Source: Nitrosospira briensis C-128
GTDB lineage: Bacteria; Pseudomonadota; Gammaproteobacteria; Burkholderiales; Nitrosomonadaceae
Length of the DNA stretch: 64,000 bases
Assembly: GCF_000619905.2 (NCBI RefSeq)
Contig: NZ_CP012371.1
Span: 2,294,001-2,358,000 of the forward strand
Reading direction: 5' to 3'
Positions 8,829-19,010 of the stretch are shown in pieces (position 1 is the stretch's first letter; each line of letters opens with the position of its first letter). Below the pieces are notes generated by a model. The model saw only the letters and a list, made by a program, of their open reading frames with translations, was not told the origin of the DNA and did no database searches. The position numbers and the translations under genes are program-made.

Positions 8829-11444
8829 ATGAGAATTGGTTTTTTTACCAAGCTGTTCACTGTCATCCTGATGCTGCTTCTTTGTGCAATTGGAATAATG
8901 GTTTTTCAGGCATTGGGTATCCGCGATGACGTCGCTTCCAGCCAGGATCACCGCTATCGCTCTTTGCTGCTTGCCGGTGAGTTGTTTCAAAGCTCTGAAG
9001 ACCTCACGCGCATGGCCCGCACATACGTAACCACAGGAAATCCGATTTATAAGCATTATTTTTTCGATATTCTCGATATCCGGGAAGGTATCAAGCCGCG
9101 CCTGCAAAATTATCCCAACACCTACTGGCATCTTGCGGATGTGGGAAAAAGTGCCGGTGCTGAGCTGGGCAAGCCTGTTTCCTTGTTCGAGATGATGCGT
9201 AACGAAGGTCTCGACAAGCAGGAGACCGCTCTGCTGTGGGAAGCCAAAATAAAGTCCGATAAATTAACCATACTGGAGAAACAGGCAATCGCCGCGGTGG
9301 ACGAGATACAGGCACGTGGCAAGGATAAGCTCACAAACCACTGGTCACCTGAACGGCAGCTTTTCATTGATCTTTTGTTCGGAGAACGCTACATCGCCGA
9401 AAAAGCCGCCGTCATCGCGCCTATCCGGCAATTTACCGATTTGCTCGATACACGAACGCAAGCGGAAGTAAAGGATGGCCTTGCTCGCCTGCATCGCCAC
9501 ATTCTGGTAGTAATGACGCTCATCGTTATCGCGATGCTTGCCGTCGCTGCTACGATTTTCTATGCTCGCCGCGCAGTTCTGCTTCCATTGGCCCAACTCC
9601 GTAGCGAGGTAATGAATATTGCACAAGGCGATTACGCTGCCCGCTGCCATATTGAAACGCATAACGAACTGGCTGAGCTCGGCGGTGCGTTCAACTCCAT
9701 GGCTTTGGCAATCGAGCAGGATATCGGCAAGCGAGAGGAAACCGAGGAATCCATGCGACAGGCTATCGCGATATTTGAGAATAGCAGCGAGGCAATGATA
9801 GTGACCGATGCCGAAAATATCATCATCACCGTAAACCCGGCCTTTACCAGGGTGACAGGCTATACGTCGGACGAAATCGTGGGGCAGAGTTCCGACATTC
9901 TGAATGCCGGTCTTCAAGGAGAGTCTTCCCTTTTAGCAATGAAAACCTCCCTCGTGGCCAACGGCTATTGGGAGGGAGAAATGGAAGGCTGGCGCAAGAA
10001 CAAGGATGTCTACACCGAGTGGCGCACGATGAATGCCATCTACAATGACGACGGTTCGGTCCACCGATGGGTAACCTTGTTCTCGGACATCACCGCGAAG
10101 AAGAAATCGGAAGAACTGATCTGGCAGCAAGCCAACTTCGATTCCCTGACGAGTCTGCCCAACCGCCATATGTTCCATAATCAGCTGAAGCAGGAAATCA
10201 AGAAAGCGGATCGCTTTGGATCATCGATAGCTTTGATTCTTCTGGATCTGGACAATTTCAAAGCGGTCAATGACGTCTACGGACATAACGTTGGCGATCT
10301 TTTGCTCAAGGAAGCGGCGTGGCGTCTGAGCAGTTGCGTTCGCGGCGTCGATCAGGTAGCGCGACTTGGGGGGGATGAATTCACCGTGATCCTGGGGTCG
10401 CTAAAAAGCCTCATCAGTATCAATCGTGTCATCCGGGACATCCTGCACAGGATGTCCGAACCATTCAAATTAGGGGATGAGATAGCCTATGTGTCAGCCA
10501 GTATCGGCGTGACGTTTTACCCGCATGACGGCGCCGGCGCGGAATCCCTGGTGAGGAATGCCGATCAAGCCATGTATGCGGCCAAGAATAAGGGCCGGAA
10601 CTGCTTTAGCTACTTCACCCATACACTGCAGGAAGCTGCACAGATCCGCATGCGCCTAGCCGGCGACTTGCGTAGCGCGCTGGCTGGCAACCAGCTTCAA
10701 CTGCACTATCAGCCCATCGTGGAATTCGAAACCGGGCGAGTCCATAAGGCTGAAGCATTGTTGCGCTGGCGCCACCCAAAGCTCGGCCTCGTAAGCCCCG
10801 TCGATTTTATTTCCATCGCGGAAGAAACCGGAATGATCATCGATATCGGCGACTGGGTATTTCGGATGGCAGCGCAGCAAGCCAAGGTTTGGCGTGCATC
10901 GCACTCTGCTCCATTTCAGATCAGCATCAATACTTCTCCCGTGCAGTTTCGCAAGAATGTCGATCTCCACAAGCCATGGCTTGATTTTTTACAGGAACTG
11001 GAGTTGCCCGGGCAAAGTATCGCAATCGAGATTACTGAAGGTTTGCTGATGGACGTCAGCCCCGACGTTACCTCGAAGTTGCGCAGCTTCAGGGAGGCTG
11101 GCATCGAGGTTTCCATGGATGATTTTGGAACCGGTTATTCCTCCTTGAGTTATCTCAAGAAATTCGACATCGATCACCTGAAGATAGACCAGTCCTTTGT
11201 ACAAAGCCTGGCTCCGGATTCCGACGATCTGGCACTATGCGAGGCCATCATTGTGATGGCACATAAGCTGGGGATAAAAGTGATCGCTGAAGGCATAGAG
11301 ACGTCAGAACAGCGCGATCTTCTGACTCTCGCCGGGTGCGATTACGGGCAGGGCAATCTGTTTTCCGAACCGTTGCCGGCAGATAGATTCGAGAAATTTA
11401 TGAATGAAGCCCAAAGTGAGGCAAATCGATCCGTGTCGATGTAA
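8829..11444 (+). CDS. Membrane GGDEF-EAL protein with HAMP and PAS domains
   Basis: 871-residue c-di-GMP signalling protein. Layout: transmembrane helix (about 4-26), periplasmic sensor, second helix (about 221-245), HAMP (about 245-300), PAS (about 310-430), GGDEF and EAL domains. The cyclase signature GGDEF is intact at about 514-518, with an RxxD product-inhibition site five residues before it. The phosphodiesterase domain keeps EAL at about 642-644, DDFGTG at about 764 and the AEGIET loop. Both activities therefore look possible, and which one dominates cannot be read from sequence. ATG at 8829 is preferred to GTG at 8814 because GGGGG ends 8 bases before it. Likely role: switching between motile and attached states. 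Confidence 0.93.
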   Translation: MRIGFFTKLFTVILMLLLCAIGIMVFQALGIRDDVASSQDHRYRSLLLAGELFQSSEDLTRMARTYVTTGNPIYKHYFFDILDIREGIKPRLQNYPNTYWHLADVGKSAGAELGKPVSLFEMMRNEGLDKQETALLWEAKIKSDKLTILEKQAIAAVDEIQARGKDKLTNHWSPERQLFIDLLFGERYIAEKAAVIAPIRQFTDLLDTRTQAEVKDGLARLHRHILVVMTLIVIAMLAVAATIFYARRAVLLPLAQLRSEVMNIAQGDYAARCHIETHNELAELGGAFNSMALAIEQDIGKREETEESMRQAIAIFENSSEAMIVTDAENIIITVNPAFTRVTGYTSDEIVGQSSDILNAGLQGESSLLAMKTSLVANGYWEGEMEGWRKNKDVYTEWRTMNAIYNDDGSVHRWVTLFSDITAKKKSEELIWQQANFDSLTSLPNRHMFHNQLKQEIKKADRFGSSIALILLDLDNFKAVNDVYGHNVGDLLLKEAAWRLSSCVRGVDQVARLGGDEFTVILGSLKSLISINRVIRDILHRMSEPFKLGDEIAYVSASIGVTFYPHDGAGAESLVRNADQAMYAAKNKGRNCFSYFTHTLQEAAQIRMRLAGDLRSALAGNQLQLHYQPIVEFETGRVHKAEALLRWRHPKLGLVSPVDFISIAEETGMIIDIGDWVFRMAAQQAKVWRASHSAPFQISINTSPVQFRKNVDLHKPWLDFLQELELPGQSIAIEITEGLLMDVSPDVTSKLRSFREAGIEVSMDDFGTGYSSLSYLKKFDIDHLKIDQSFVQSLAPDSDDLALCEAIIVMAHKLGIKVIAEGIETSEQRDLLTLAGCDYGQGNLFSEPLPADRFEKFMNEAQSEANRSVSM

Positions 11445-11702
11445 CCGGCACAACAGGATTGCCAGGTAACATCCTGGCTATTGGTATCAGGATGGGTCTA
11501 TGCCGCTCATAATCTGAATTTCGAAGTGCTGGCGATAGCGCGACCCATGAAGATAAGCGCGCGGTTTGCCGGTAAGAATCGCTACCGACGGCCTCGCCCA
11601 AATGGATACTCGCCTAGAATGGGCATGGCGTTGATCGGAATCACATTCCTGAACAGCATAATTTTCGCGCCCGCGAAAGATTCAAGATGGACTTGCCCGC
11701 TG
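11445..11702. other. Short intergenic region with a small hairpin
   Basis: A 6-bp hairpin (GCCAGG/CCTGGC, about 11461-11478) lies just after the GGDEF-EAL stop. It lacks a T-run, so it is a weak terminator candidate. Nothing else was recognised. Confidence 0.35.
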
Positions 11703-12599
11703 TTATAGATCACGCCAGCTGCTACGTCGTGCGCCCTGGCTTGTCATGGTCAGCGGCATATTTCCTCGATCTTGGTCCTGTTCCTCGCCCAGGCATAGCT
11801 CTTGCGTGAGTTTCTTTGCATCTTCCTCCAATACTGCCGGCCGCGCCTCTCTGGGCAACCGGTTGAAGTTGTCAATGGTGATGCGCAACGATTCGGGCAA
11901 GGCTTGCCAGTGAGTACCGGCATCGCCGTAGCCATAAGCTCTCATCTCGCGCTTGAGCGCATGCGTTGTGAACGCTACCAGGGCATCGTCCAACTCTTGT
12001 GTTTGCCACCGCGCGGCCGTTTCCCTCTCGGCCTTCTGCCGTTTGAGATGCTCCAGTTCGGCCATATACTCACGCACCGGTGCCTGTTCCAGCTGTATAC
12101 GAGCCTCAATCTCGTTTCCCCTGTTCGCGGCATGCTCCGCGGCGTCATGAACACGCGAGGCCAGCTTTAGTACTTCTGTCTCGGCTCCGGCCCTGATCTC
12201 TTCGAGTCCGGCAAGAAATCTGGACGGCATCAGTCCGAGATCATGAATCAAGGCCCGAAACGGATGAGCATATCGCCAATTGTCTATCTGATGGCTTGCC
12301 TTCGCTTCATCCATCCTGGCCTGCCGCAACTGCTCCGCCAACGAATCACAGGCCTGACGGGCCGCTAGCATCTCGTGGTCGCGCTCCACCAGATCGCATA
12401 CATCCGGCGGCCGCAGTTCTGCTATCACGGCTTGTAGCTCCGTGCTTGTCATATGATCTGTCCTCTCCCGCATCTCCGATAGCGGGAGTCGCCATTCGGC
12501 CCCAAGACCGGTGATCCCGGCATGGACGCCGGGGCCGACCTGGCGTACCAGGTCGGCTGCCTGCACCTGAGCCGTTTGTGTCTGCCTGAATTTGGTCAT
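11703..12599 (-). CDS. Orphan coiled-coil protein, possibly derived from a mobilization protein
   Basis: 298-residue, charged, mostly helical soluble protein with no signal peptide. ATG at 12599 (MTKFRQTQ) is chosen over a TTG at 12623 because AAGGA lies 8 bases upstream. The region around residues 90-210 is rich in Ala, Glu, Arg and Gln with heptad-like spacing (EARIQLEQAP, ELEHLKRQKAERE). A segment near 110-130 reads YAHPFRALIHDLGLMPS. The overall look recalls C-terminal helical tails of plasmid relaxase/mobilization proteins, but this is a weak resemblance from memory. It stands alone between two unrelated genes, which fits a relic of an integrated element. Function unknown. Confidence 0.6.
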   Translation of the reverse strand: MTKFRQTQTAQVQAADLVRQVGPGVHAGITGLGAEWRLPLSEMRERTDHMTSTELQAVIAELRPPDVCDLVERDHEMLAARQACDSLAEQLRQARMDEAKASHQIDNWRYAHPFRALIHDLGLMPSRFLAGLEEIRAGAETEVLKLASRVHDAAEHAANRGNEIEARIQLEQAPVREYMAELEHLKRQKAERETAARWQTQELDDALVAFTTHALKREMRAYGYGDAGTHWQALPESLRITIDNFNRLPREARPAVLEEDAKKLTQELCLGEEQDQDRGNMPLTMTSQGARRSSWRDL

Positions 12600-12841
12600 G
12601 TTTCCCGTCCTTCCTTCCGCCAATGGCTCGGCAGTTGCTCGTTACAGCTGCGCATGTCGATGCGCACCGCATCGCTATCGAGACCTTCCATAGTCAGTGC
12701 GGGGTGTATAGACAGCGGGGCAAATGTAATAACCATGCTCATCCGCGGTATGGATCTGCCAGATCTTGTACCCGCGCGAAATCTACCCGATGGCCTTCAC
12801 TGAGCAGTCCATTCGCCCACTCGTCTATTCGGCCTACAATT

Positions 12842-13909
12842 TTAAAAATGGAGCTTGATACTGGCCTGATAAAATTCCTTGGACACTTCGCCTTTGAGAT
12901 CGGCGCCTGCCGCGAAGCGCAGGGCAATGCTCATGGGCAGTGCAAACTCGATATAGGGGCCTATCCAGTTGTAAACCGTCCCGGTATTTCCCTCGATTCG
13001 GTCTTTATGAAATCGCAGGTGTTCCCAATGAACGCCAATGGAACTGACCGGTACGTTTTTAAAATTGAACAGCGCGGGCTTGATGCCGACGTTGATCCAG
13101 TTATGGATAAAGTCCCTCGCCCGCTCATCGCGAATGGCCAGATAGTAGGCAAGATACATCTGCCCAGTTACAAAATCGTCATCATAGGTAAGCGTCATGC
13201 TGGGCACCACACCTTCCGCAGCCCGGATACCCCTGCCGACGACCCGACTGGAGAGCAGGGCGCCATTCAGCATGCCGATCTGGGGATTGATGGTTAATGC
13301 GTCATTGAGAAAGCGAAAATTCAAACCCATGCCAACTTCAGTCCAGAGTCCATTGCCACCGGCATCAACCTGGGTACCCTGGGGACCGGAAATCACCCGG
13401 CTGCGGCCGAAATTGGGGCTGGTCCAGAGCCAGCTATAAAAGGTAAAGTCGATATTGTCCGTAACTGCATAACCCGCATCGAGTATGGTCTGGAAACCAA
13501 AAAATGCATCCTGTTTCAAGGTCACGCCACCGTGAAATTTTTTCTTGCCAAAGTGGTGACCGTCGCGTTCGGTATCATGCCAGCCCTTATCCTCCGCAAT
13601 TCCTTCCAGGTCTGCAACCGGGACCTTCAAGGTTTCTGGTTTTTTCTCAGGCTTGTGATTTACTCGCGTAAGCGCGGCGGGGGAGCCCTGCTTCAAGATT
13701 GCGTCATCACGGGAATTTCCCTTATCTAAGCCCTGACTTCCGATTTCGGTACCATGGCCGCCCTTAGCCTCCAGGCGTCCTTCCAGCTCCATAATCCTGG
13801 CCTCCAGGGTTTCCAGCCTCTTCCTTAGTTCGCTGTCTGTTTGCGCAAATACAGCGGATGACATACAGGCGGTTGCAAGAAACAGAAAAAGACCAAAACA
13901 TTTTTTCAT
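12842..13909 (-). CDS. Predicted outer-membrane beta-barrel protein
   Basis: 355-residue exported protein. It starts at MKKCFGLFLFLATACM, a signal peptide ending ...VFAQ. A short coiled-coil follows (about 25-45, RKRLETLEARIMELEGRLE), as in some trimeric porins, then a linker and a beta-rich domain from about 140 to the end. Alternating aromatic and polar strands and a C-terminal ...ASIKLHF with terminal Phe are typical of BAM substrates. An upstream in-frame start at 13960 exists, but ATG at 13909 gives the clean signal sequence. Upstream, on the same transcriptional side, lies an array of six 11-bp TGTGA repeats that may control it. Substrate unknown; it may be a porin-like or family-specific barrel. 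Confidence 0.75.
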   Translation of the reverse strand: MKKCFGLFLFLATACMSSAVFAQTDSELRKRLETLEARIMELEGRLEAKGGHGTEIGSQGLDKGNSRDDAILKQGSPAALTRVNHKPEKKPETLKVPVADLEGIAEDKGWHDTERDGHHFGKKKFHGGVTLKQDAFFGFQTILDAGYAVTDNIDFTFYSWLWTSPNFGRSRVISGPQGTQVDAGGNGLWTEVGMGLNFRFLNDALTINPQIGMLNGALLSSRVVGRGIRAAEGVVPSMTLTYDDDFVTGQMYLAYYLAIRDERARDFIHNWINVGIKPALFNFKNVPVSSIGVHWEHLRFHKDRIEGNTGTVYNWIGPYIEFALPMSIALRFAAGADLKGEVSKEFYQASIKLHF

Positions 13910-14016
13910 ACCAGTTATTGCACTTCCATTACTCCTACCTGATCCCAATTTTGGTGACATTTCTATTCACTTTCTTTTTGTGTGTTGGAGATATTCACTT
14001 CAGATTTCATCACGTT

Positions 14017-14082
14017 TGTGAAATTTATGTGATTAATATGTGAAGTGGATGTGAATTATATGTGAGGTTTATGTGAAGATTA
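14017..14082. repeat. Six direct repeats of TGTGA at exact 11-bp spacing
   Basis: TGTGA begins at 14017, 14028, 14039, 14050, 14061 and 14072. Read on the minus strand the unit is approximately TTCACATnnnn. The spacing matches one helical turn, as in binding arrays of PhoB/OmpR-type winged-helix regulators. The array ends about 107 bp upstream of the outer-membrane protein start at 13909 and is outside any gene. Confidence 0.85.
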
Positions 14083-15073
14083 AACGAATATTTTATTTTT
14101 TTTCGGTGAAATTGAATTTGCCGAGAACGCATTGAGATCAACCGGGATGCAATGGCATCAATGCATTACCACGCCGAGCATTGCGATCGGTCGGATAACT
14201 GACGAGAAGCCGCCAAGGGTTAACTGGATGGGCTATGAATGCGATATGAGCGCGTTTCCGCTGCGGTAAATACGGTTTCAGGCCGTGAGAACGCCTGCGG
14301 CGGCGATAACATGCGTGGCCCGCGAGCTTGATCTGAGCATGATCGGCTGATGGAAACCCATCGCTTGCAGTTACGTGTCGATTGTCGGCAAAGACCTCAT
14401 CGTTGAAGTCGTGGCAGAGGTGGTTTCCCCGAAGATCGGTACGCTGACGAAGCTCAAGAAACCGGATTGGCCAGTTTTGCGGGCGCGAAATCAGCCGGGT
14501 TGCGTTGGTTACCGGAAAACCTCAAGTTTGCGGCACAGTCGAAGTAACGTGGTCGCTCCTGAAATACCTACTCGACCCATAGAGGTATCAGCGATCAGGG
14601 GTATATAACGGGAACCGTCAACGTGTCGACGTTCGCCTCAAGATGGAATGATTTAAACTTTGGTAGCCCGCAGATCCAGCGGGCATGCGAAAGCGGCTTG
14701 TGCTGTGTCATAAGTCTTATTCGCTATTTTGGCCCGGGAGATTTCCGCATTGCCGCCTATGACCAAACCGGTATAATTAATTTGAATTTTCAATCAGGAG
14801 ATTCTCCCCTTCACATGGCCCGGTAATCGGCTCTTATCCGCTGGAAGGGAATAGGGGGTCGCGCGCTGGATAAGGCAATATGCCTTCATTCTGACATCAG
14901 CAATCGATCTCGAAGCCATCTGGCATCAGCGTAGATGCAAAAATCGTTTTTCAACCGATCCGTTATTTATTCCCGGGCATAGCCAAGTCAATCGGCGGTC
15001 TTCCGATTTACCGGCGTAAGGGCGGGTTTTTTGTTAAAATACGCTTTAATTTCTTAATTTAGTGGAGTATTTA
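14083..15073. other. About 1 kb without a convincing gene upstream of ndk
   Basis: Short ORFs on both strands carry no recognisable domain. A stretch near 14300-14340 reads in one frame TPAAAITCVARELDLSMIG, loosely like the C-terminus of FdhD, and may be a decayed gene remnant. The longest short ORF here (14375-14608) has no family resemblance. The end of the region should hold the ndk promoter; TAAAAT near 15034 is a possible -10 element, without a well-spaced -35. Confidence 0.4.
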
Positions 15074-15499
15074 ATGGCTGTCGAGAGAACTTTGTCCATC
15101 ATCAAGCCTGATGCGGTTGCTAAAAACGTGATTGGCGAAATCTATTCCCGCTTTGAAAGCAAGGGATTGAAAATAATCGCGGCGCGCATGCTGCACCTGT
15201 CGCAGGCCGATGCGGAAGGTTTTTACGCAGTGCATCGCAGCCGCCCATTTTTCAGCGATCTGGTGAAGTTCATGATTTCCGGGCCGGTGATGGTGCAGGT
15301 GCTCGAGGGCGAAGGTGCGATCGGCAAGAACCGGGAACTGATGGGCGCAACGGATCCGAAAAAAGCCGAGAGTGGTACTATCCGTGCGGATTTCGCCGAT
15401 AGTATCGATGCCAATGCCGTGCATGGTTCCGACGCACCGGAAACTGCGGCAAACGAGATTTCCTATTTTTTTCCGCAACTCAACATTTATTCTCGCTAG
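15074..15499 (+). CDS. ndk: Nucleoside diphosphate kinase
   Basis: 141-residue cytosolic enzyme that moves the gamma phosphate of ATP to nucleoside diphosphates through a phospho-histidine. The full-length family pattern is present: N-terminal [11 protein letters not shown] and the active-site His in NAVHGSD at about residue 117. ATG at 15074 has GGAG 7-8 bases upstream; an in-frame GTG at 15062 is less likely. It is followed 18 bp later by rlmN, a common betaproteobacterial pairing, so the two are probably cotranscribed. Confidence 0.97.
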   Translation: MAVERTLSIIKPDAVAKNVIGEIYSRFESKGLKIIAARMLHLSQADAEGFYAVHRSRPFFSDLVKFMISGPVMVQVLEGEGAIGKNRELMGATDPKKAESGTIRADFADSIDANAVHGSDAPETAANEISYFFPQLNIYSR

Positions 15500-15517
15500 G
15501 AAAACTACAGCTCGGCT

Positions 15518-16615
15518 ATGAGCGTCAATCTTCTCGATTTCGATGCGAAAGGGCTCGCCGGCTTTTTTACGGAAATTGGCGAGAAGCCGTTTCGCGCCAG
15601 GCAGTTGCTGCGCTGGATACACCGATGTGGCCAGGCGGATTTTGGTGGCATGAGCGACCTGGCGAAAGAATTGCGCAATAAGCTTGCTGCAACCGCCGTG
15701 ATTGAACCCCCACACGTTATCAGCGATCATGCCGCTGCCGACGGCACCCGCAAATGGCTGTTGTCAGTGGGTGCGGATAATGGAATCGAGACAGTTTACA
15801 TACCTGAAGCCAACCGTGGGACGCTGTGCATTTCCAGTCAGGTTGGTTGCGCGCTGGCGTGTACCTTTTGCTCTACCGGCAGGCAGGGATTCAACCGGAA
15901 TTTGTCGGTAGCGGAAATTATCGGCCAGTTGTGGTGGGCAAATAAAGCGCTGGCAGGAGCGTTCGGCGGCGAGTCGGTCCGGGATCGGGCTGTGACGAAT
16001 GTAGTAATGATGGGGATGGGCGAGCCCCTGGCTAATTTTGAAAATGTCGTGACTGCGCTCGACCTGATGCTGGACGATAACGCCTATGGGCTCTCGCGGC
16101 GGCGCGTAACCGTAAGTACGTCGGGCTTGATACCCGCCATGGACCGGTTGCGGGAGCGTTGCCCGGTGGCGCTGGCGGTATCTTTGCATGCGCCCAACGA
16201 TGCGCTGCGCGACCAATTGGTGCCAATCAATAAAAAGTACCCTATCAAGGAATTGCTGGCGGCATGCGAGCGCTACCTCCAATCCGCACCCAGAGATTTC
16301 GTTACTTTTGAATACGTCATGCTGGATGGGATTAACGATAGTGTGGCTCATGCACGTGAATTGGTTCAGCTGGTACGGCATACGCCTTGCAAGTTCAACC
16401 TGATTCCGTTCAATCCGTTTCCGAATTCCGGTTACAAGCGCTCATTGCCGGGAGCGGTGTCTTCATTTCGGGATGTGTTGATGCAGGCCGGGTTGGTAAC
16501 CACGGTACGCAAGACGCGCGGCGACGATATTGCCGCTGCGTGCGGTCAGTTGGCAGGAAAAGTCCATGATAAAACCCGACGGGGGAGCCGCGGATCGATG
16601 GAAGTGGCAAGATGA
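15518..16615 (+). CDS. rlmN: 23S rRNA (adenine2503-C2)/tRNA A37 methyltransferase
   Basis: 365-residue radical SAM methyltransferase that methylates C2 of A2503 in 23S rRNA and of A37 in some tRNAs. The CxxxCxxC cluster motif (CALACTFC) uses Cys at about 111, 115 and 118. The N-terminal [11 protein letters not shown] helical part and the [12 protein letters not shown] motif are both present. Family length is normal. The ribosome site is weak (GGAAAACTAC upstream). In many relatives a pilF-like TPR gene comes next; here rodZ follows directly after about 100 bp. Confidence 0.96.
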   Translation: MSVNLLDFDAKGLAGFFTEIGEKPFRARQLLRWIHRCGQADFGGMSDLAKELRNKLAATAVIEPPHVISDHAAADGTRKWLLSVGADNGIETVYIPEANRGTLCISSQVGCALACTFCSTGRQGFNRNLSVAEIIGQLWWANKALAGAFGGESVRDRAVTNVVMMGMGEPLANFENVVTALDLMLDDNAYGLSRRRVTVSTSGLIPAMDRLRERCPVALAVSLHAPNDALRDQLVPINKKYPIKELLAACERYLQSAPRDFVTFEYVMLDGINDSVAHARELVQLVRHTPCKFNLIPFNPFPNSGYKRSLPGAVSSFRDVLMQAGLVTTVRKTRGDDIAAACGQLAGKVHDKTRRGSRGSMEVAR

Positions 16616-16712
16616 CGCAGACTCGACGGATTTCTACAGGCATCATTCGTATACAGTTATAGAGCTGATTTCCGAATAAGAGGCAAGGTTGGCACAATGA
16701 CGGATTCGAGTA

Positions 16713-17726
16713 ATGGACGCGCCTGATAACGGAGATATCACCCCTGGGGCGGACGAAAAGCCAGCCCGGACTGAAACGGGCGTGGGTGGATTGTTGCGAG
16801 CGGAACGAGTGGCGCGTGGCTTGAGCATCGAGGATGTGGCGCGGCAATTGCGTTTGGCGGTGCGACAGGTTACGGCGCTCGAGGAGGATGACTACGATAA
16901 GCTGGCGGGTGGAACATTTGCGCGCGGATTCGTACGCAATTACGCCAAGCTGTTGCAGATGGATGCCGCACCGTTATTGCAACAATTGGATCAGTCGCTT
17001 CCGCCGTCTGCCCCTCAAACCATTACCTATCAAATCGAAGGTGTTCCGTTTCCTTCGAAGCAGAAATCCGGAAGTCGCAACCTGATTATCGCGGGTGTGA
17101 TCATTCTGGCGTTGCTGCTGCTGATATATGAAATTTATCGTGGTAACGAGGCTAATATTGCTAATATCGGCAAGCAGCCCAGCGTGAGCAGTGAAACCGG
17201 AACTGGAGCTGAGGAAGCAACCGAGCCGTCGCAACTTCAACCCCCTGATGTAACGCCAGGCGGCGAGGGTGGTGTTGTCTCGCCTGCCGAGGAAGCCGCA
17301 GCAGGCGAGAAAGAAAGTGCTGCGCAGCTTCCTGTTCCCGCCCCTGCGCTCGTTTTGTCTCCGCCACCGGCGCGGCAAGCAGTTCCGGCGGCCACCGTGC
17401 CTGAACCGGCGAATGCGGTTTCCGCAGGGTCGGCGAGTCAATCGGTGAATACGGCCGTTGCCTCTCCAGCCGCGATTGGTGGAGCGAACGGTATTCGCTT
17501 GATATTTGCGGGAGAATCATGGACCGAAGTCAAAGATGGCAGAGGCAGATTGCTCCTTTCACGGATCAACCCCCGGGGCACCGAGCATGTTCTGCAAGGT
17601 ACGCCGCCATTCTTCCTGACGATCGGGAACGCGGCTGAGGTCAAGCTGGTCTACAATAACAAGCCGGTTGATCTGGCGCCTTATACCAATGCCTATGGTG
17701 GAACGGCGCGGTTGTCACTCGAATAG
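16713..17726 (+). CDS. rodZ: Cell-shape protein RodZ
   Basis: 337-residue membrane protein that links MreB to the elongation machinery. An N-terminal Xre-like HTH (about 27-95: LLRAERVARGLSIEDVA, then FVRNYAKLL) precedes a single transmembrane helix (about 125-145, LIIAGVIILALLLLIYEI). A Pro/Ala-rich periplasmic linker (about 150-250) leads to a C-terminal DUF4115 domain (about 255-337, with SWTEVKDGRG and GNAAEVKLVYNNKPVDL). It sits directly upstream of ispG, as in many Proteobacteria. Confidence 0.93.
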   Translation: MDAPDNGDITPGADEKPARTETGVGGLLRAERVARGLSIEDVARQLRLAVRQVTALEEDDYDKLAGGTFARGFVRNYAKLLQMDAAPLLQQLDQSLPPSAPQTITYQIEGVPFPSKQKSGSRNLIIAGVIILALLLLIYEIYRGNEANIANIGKQPSVSSETGTGAEEATEPSQLQPPDVTPGGEGGVVSPAEEAAAGEKESAAQLPVPAPALVLSPPPARQAVPAATVPEPANAVSAGSASQSVNTAVASPAAIGGANGIRLIFAGESWTEVKDGRGRLLLSRINPRGTEHVLQGTPPFFLTIGNAAEVKLVYNNKPVDLAPYTNAYGGTARLSLE

Positions 17727-17759
17727 AATTTCAACATTTATAAGATTCTCATACTTATC

Positions 17760-19010
17760 ATGACTATGTCTCAAAATACTTTTCCCCCACGTCGAAACAG
17801 CGTGGGTGTATACGTGGATAAGATCAGGATTGGCGGTGGTGCACCGGTGGTGGTGCAATCCATGACCAACACCGATACCGAAAATGAAGTTGCCACCGCG
17901 GTACAGGTGGCGCAACTCGCGCGCGCAGGATCCGAGTTGGTGCGTATTACCGTCAATACCCCGGCCGCCGCGAAAGCGGTGCCGGCTATCCGGGCGCGCC
18001 TCGATGACATGGATTGTCACGTGCCGCTGATAGGCGACTTCCATTTCAACGGTCACAAGCTGGTAACCGACTACCCCGGTTGTGCGAAGGCGCTGGCAAA
18101 GTACCGTATCAATCCCGGTAATGTCGGGCATGGAAAGAAGCGCGACGAGCAATTCTCCATTCTGATAGAAACAGCCTGTAAATATGACAAGCCGGTGCGT
18201 ATCGGCGTCAACTGGGGTAGCCTTGACCCGGAGTTGCTGGTGCGCATGATGGATGAGAACGCGCGTTCTCCTGATCCGAAGGACGCGTCGCTCGTGATGC
18301 ATGAGGCGTTGATCACCTCTGCGCTGGAAAGCGCGGCCAGGGCGGAAGAGATTGGCTTGGGGCGCGACAGGATTATATTGTCCTGCAAGATGAGTGGTGT
18401 GCGTGACCTGATCACCGTTTACCATGACCTCGCAGCGCGATGCGACTATGCCCTGCATCTGGGGTTGACGGAAGCAGGCATGGGTTCCAAAGGAATCGTT
18501 GCTTCCACCGCCGCGCTATCCGTGCTGCTTCTGCAAGGCATAGGCGACACCATACGCATATCGCTTACACCTGAGCCTGGCGGTGACCGCTCACGTGAAG
18601 TCATCGTTGCCCAGGAAATCCTGCAGACCACGGGGCTACGCGCATTTGTGCCTCTGGTCGCGGCATGCCCCGGCTGCGGCCGCACCACCAGCACCTATTT
18701 CCAGGAACTGGCTGAAAGTATCCAGGGCTATGTGCGCAGCCAGATGCTGGTATGGCGCGAAGAATACGATGGTGTGGAAAACATGACGCTGGCGGTGATG
18801 GGATGTGTGGTCAACGGCCCCGGCGAGAGCAAGCATGCCAACATCGGCATCAGCCTGCCCGGATCGGGAGAAAGGCCGGTTGCGCCGGTTTACGTGGATG
18901 GGCAGAAGTCGGTGACCTTGAAAGGCGATAATATCGCGGGAGAGTTTCGCCAGATCGTCGATGAATACGTGCAGATGAAATATCCGAAGAAAACGGTCGA
19001 TGTCCAGTAG
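17760..19010 (+). CDS. ispG: 4-hydroxy-3-methylbut-2-enyl diphosphate synthase
   Basis: 416-residue iron-sulfur enzyme of the MEP isoprenoid pathway; converts methylerythritol cyclodiphosphate to HMBPP. The N-terminal TIM barrel is recognisable ([13 protein letters not shown]). The cluster Cys residues lie in [10 protein letters not shown] and [10 protein letters not shown]. It carries the longer insert typical of proteobacterial IspG. Its last 11 bases overlap the hisS start, indicating translational coupling. The product feeds ubiquinone, undecaprenyl and the hopanoid/squalene route represented by the hpnD-like gene at 34156. Confidence 0.97.
   Translation: MTMSQNTFPPRRNSVGVYVDKIRIGGGAPVVVQSMTNTDTENEVATAVQVAQLARAGSELVRITVNTPAAAKAVPAIRARLDDMDCHVPLIGDFHFNGHKLVTDYPGCAKALAKYRINPGNVGHGKKRDEQFSILIETACKYDKPVRIGVNWGSLDPELLVRMMDENARSPDPKDASLVMHEALITSALESAARAEEIGLGRDRIILSCKMSGVRDLITVYHDLAARCDYALHLGLTEAGMGSKGIVASTAALSVLLLQGIGDTIRISLTPEPGGDRSREVIVAQEILQTTGLRAFVPLVAACPGCGRTTSTYFQELAESIQGYVRSQMLVWREEYDGVENMTLAVMGCVVNGPGESKHANIGISLPGSGERPVAPVYVDGQKSVTLKGDNIAGEFRQIVDEYVQMKYPKKTVDVQ

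Noticed and set aside
14017-14082. Repeat array considered as a replication-origin iteron set
   Set aside because: No replication initiator gene, DnaA boxes or plasmid context nearby; a transcription-factor array upstream of a gene is simpler.
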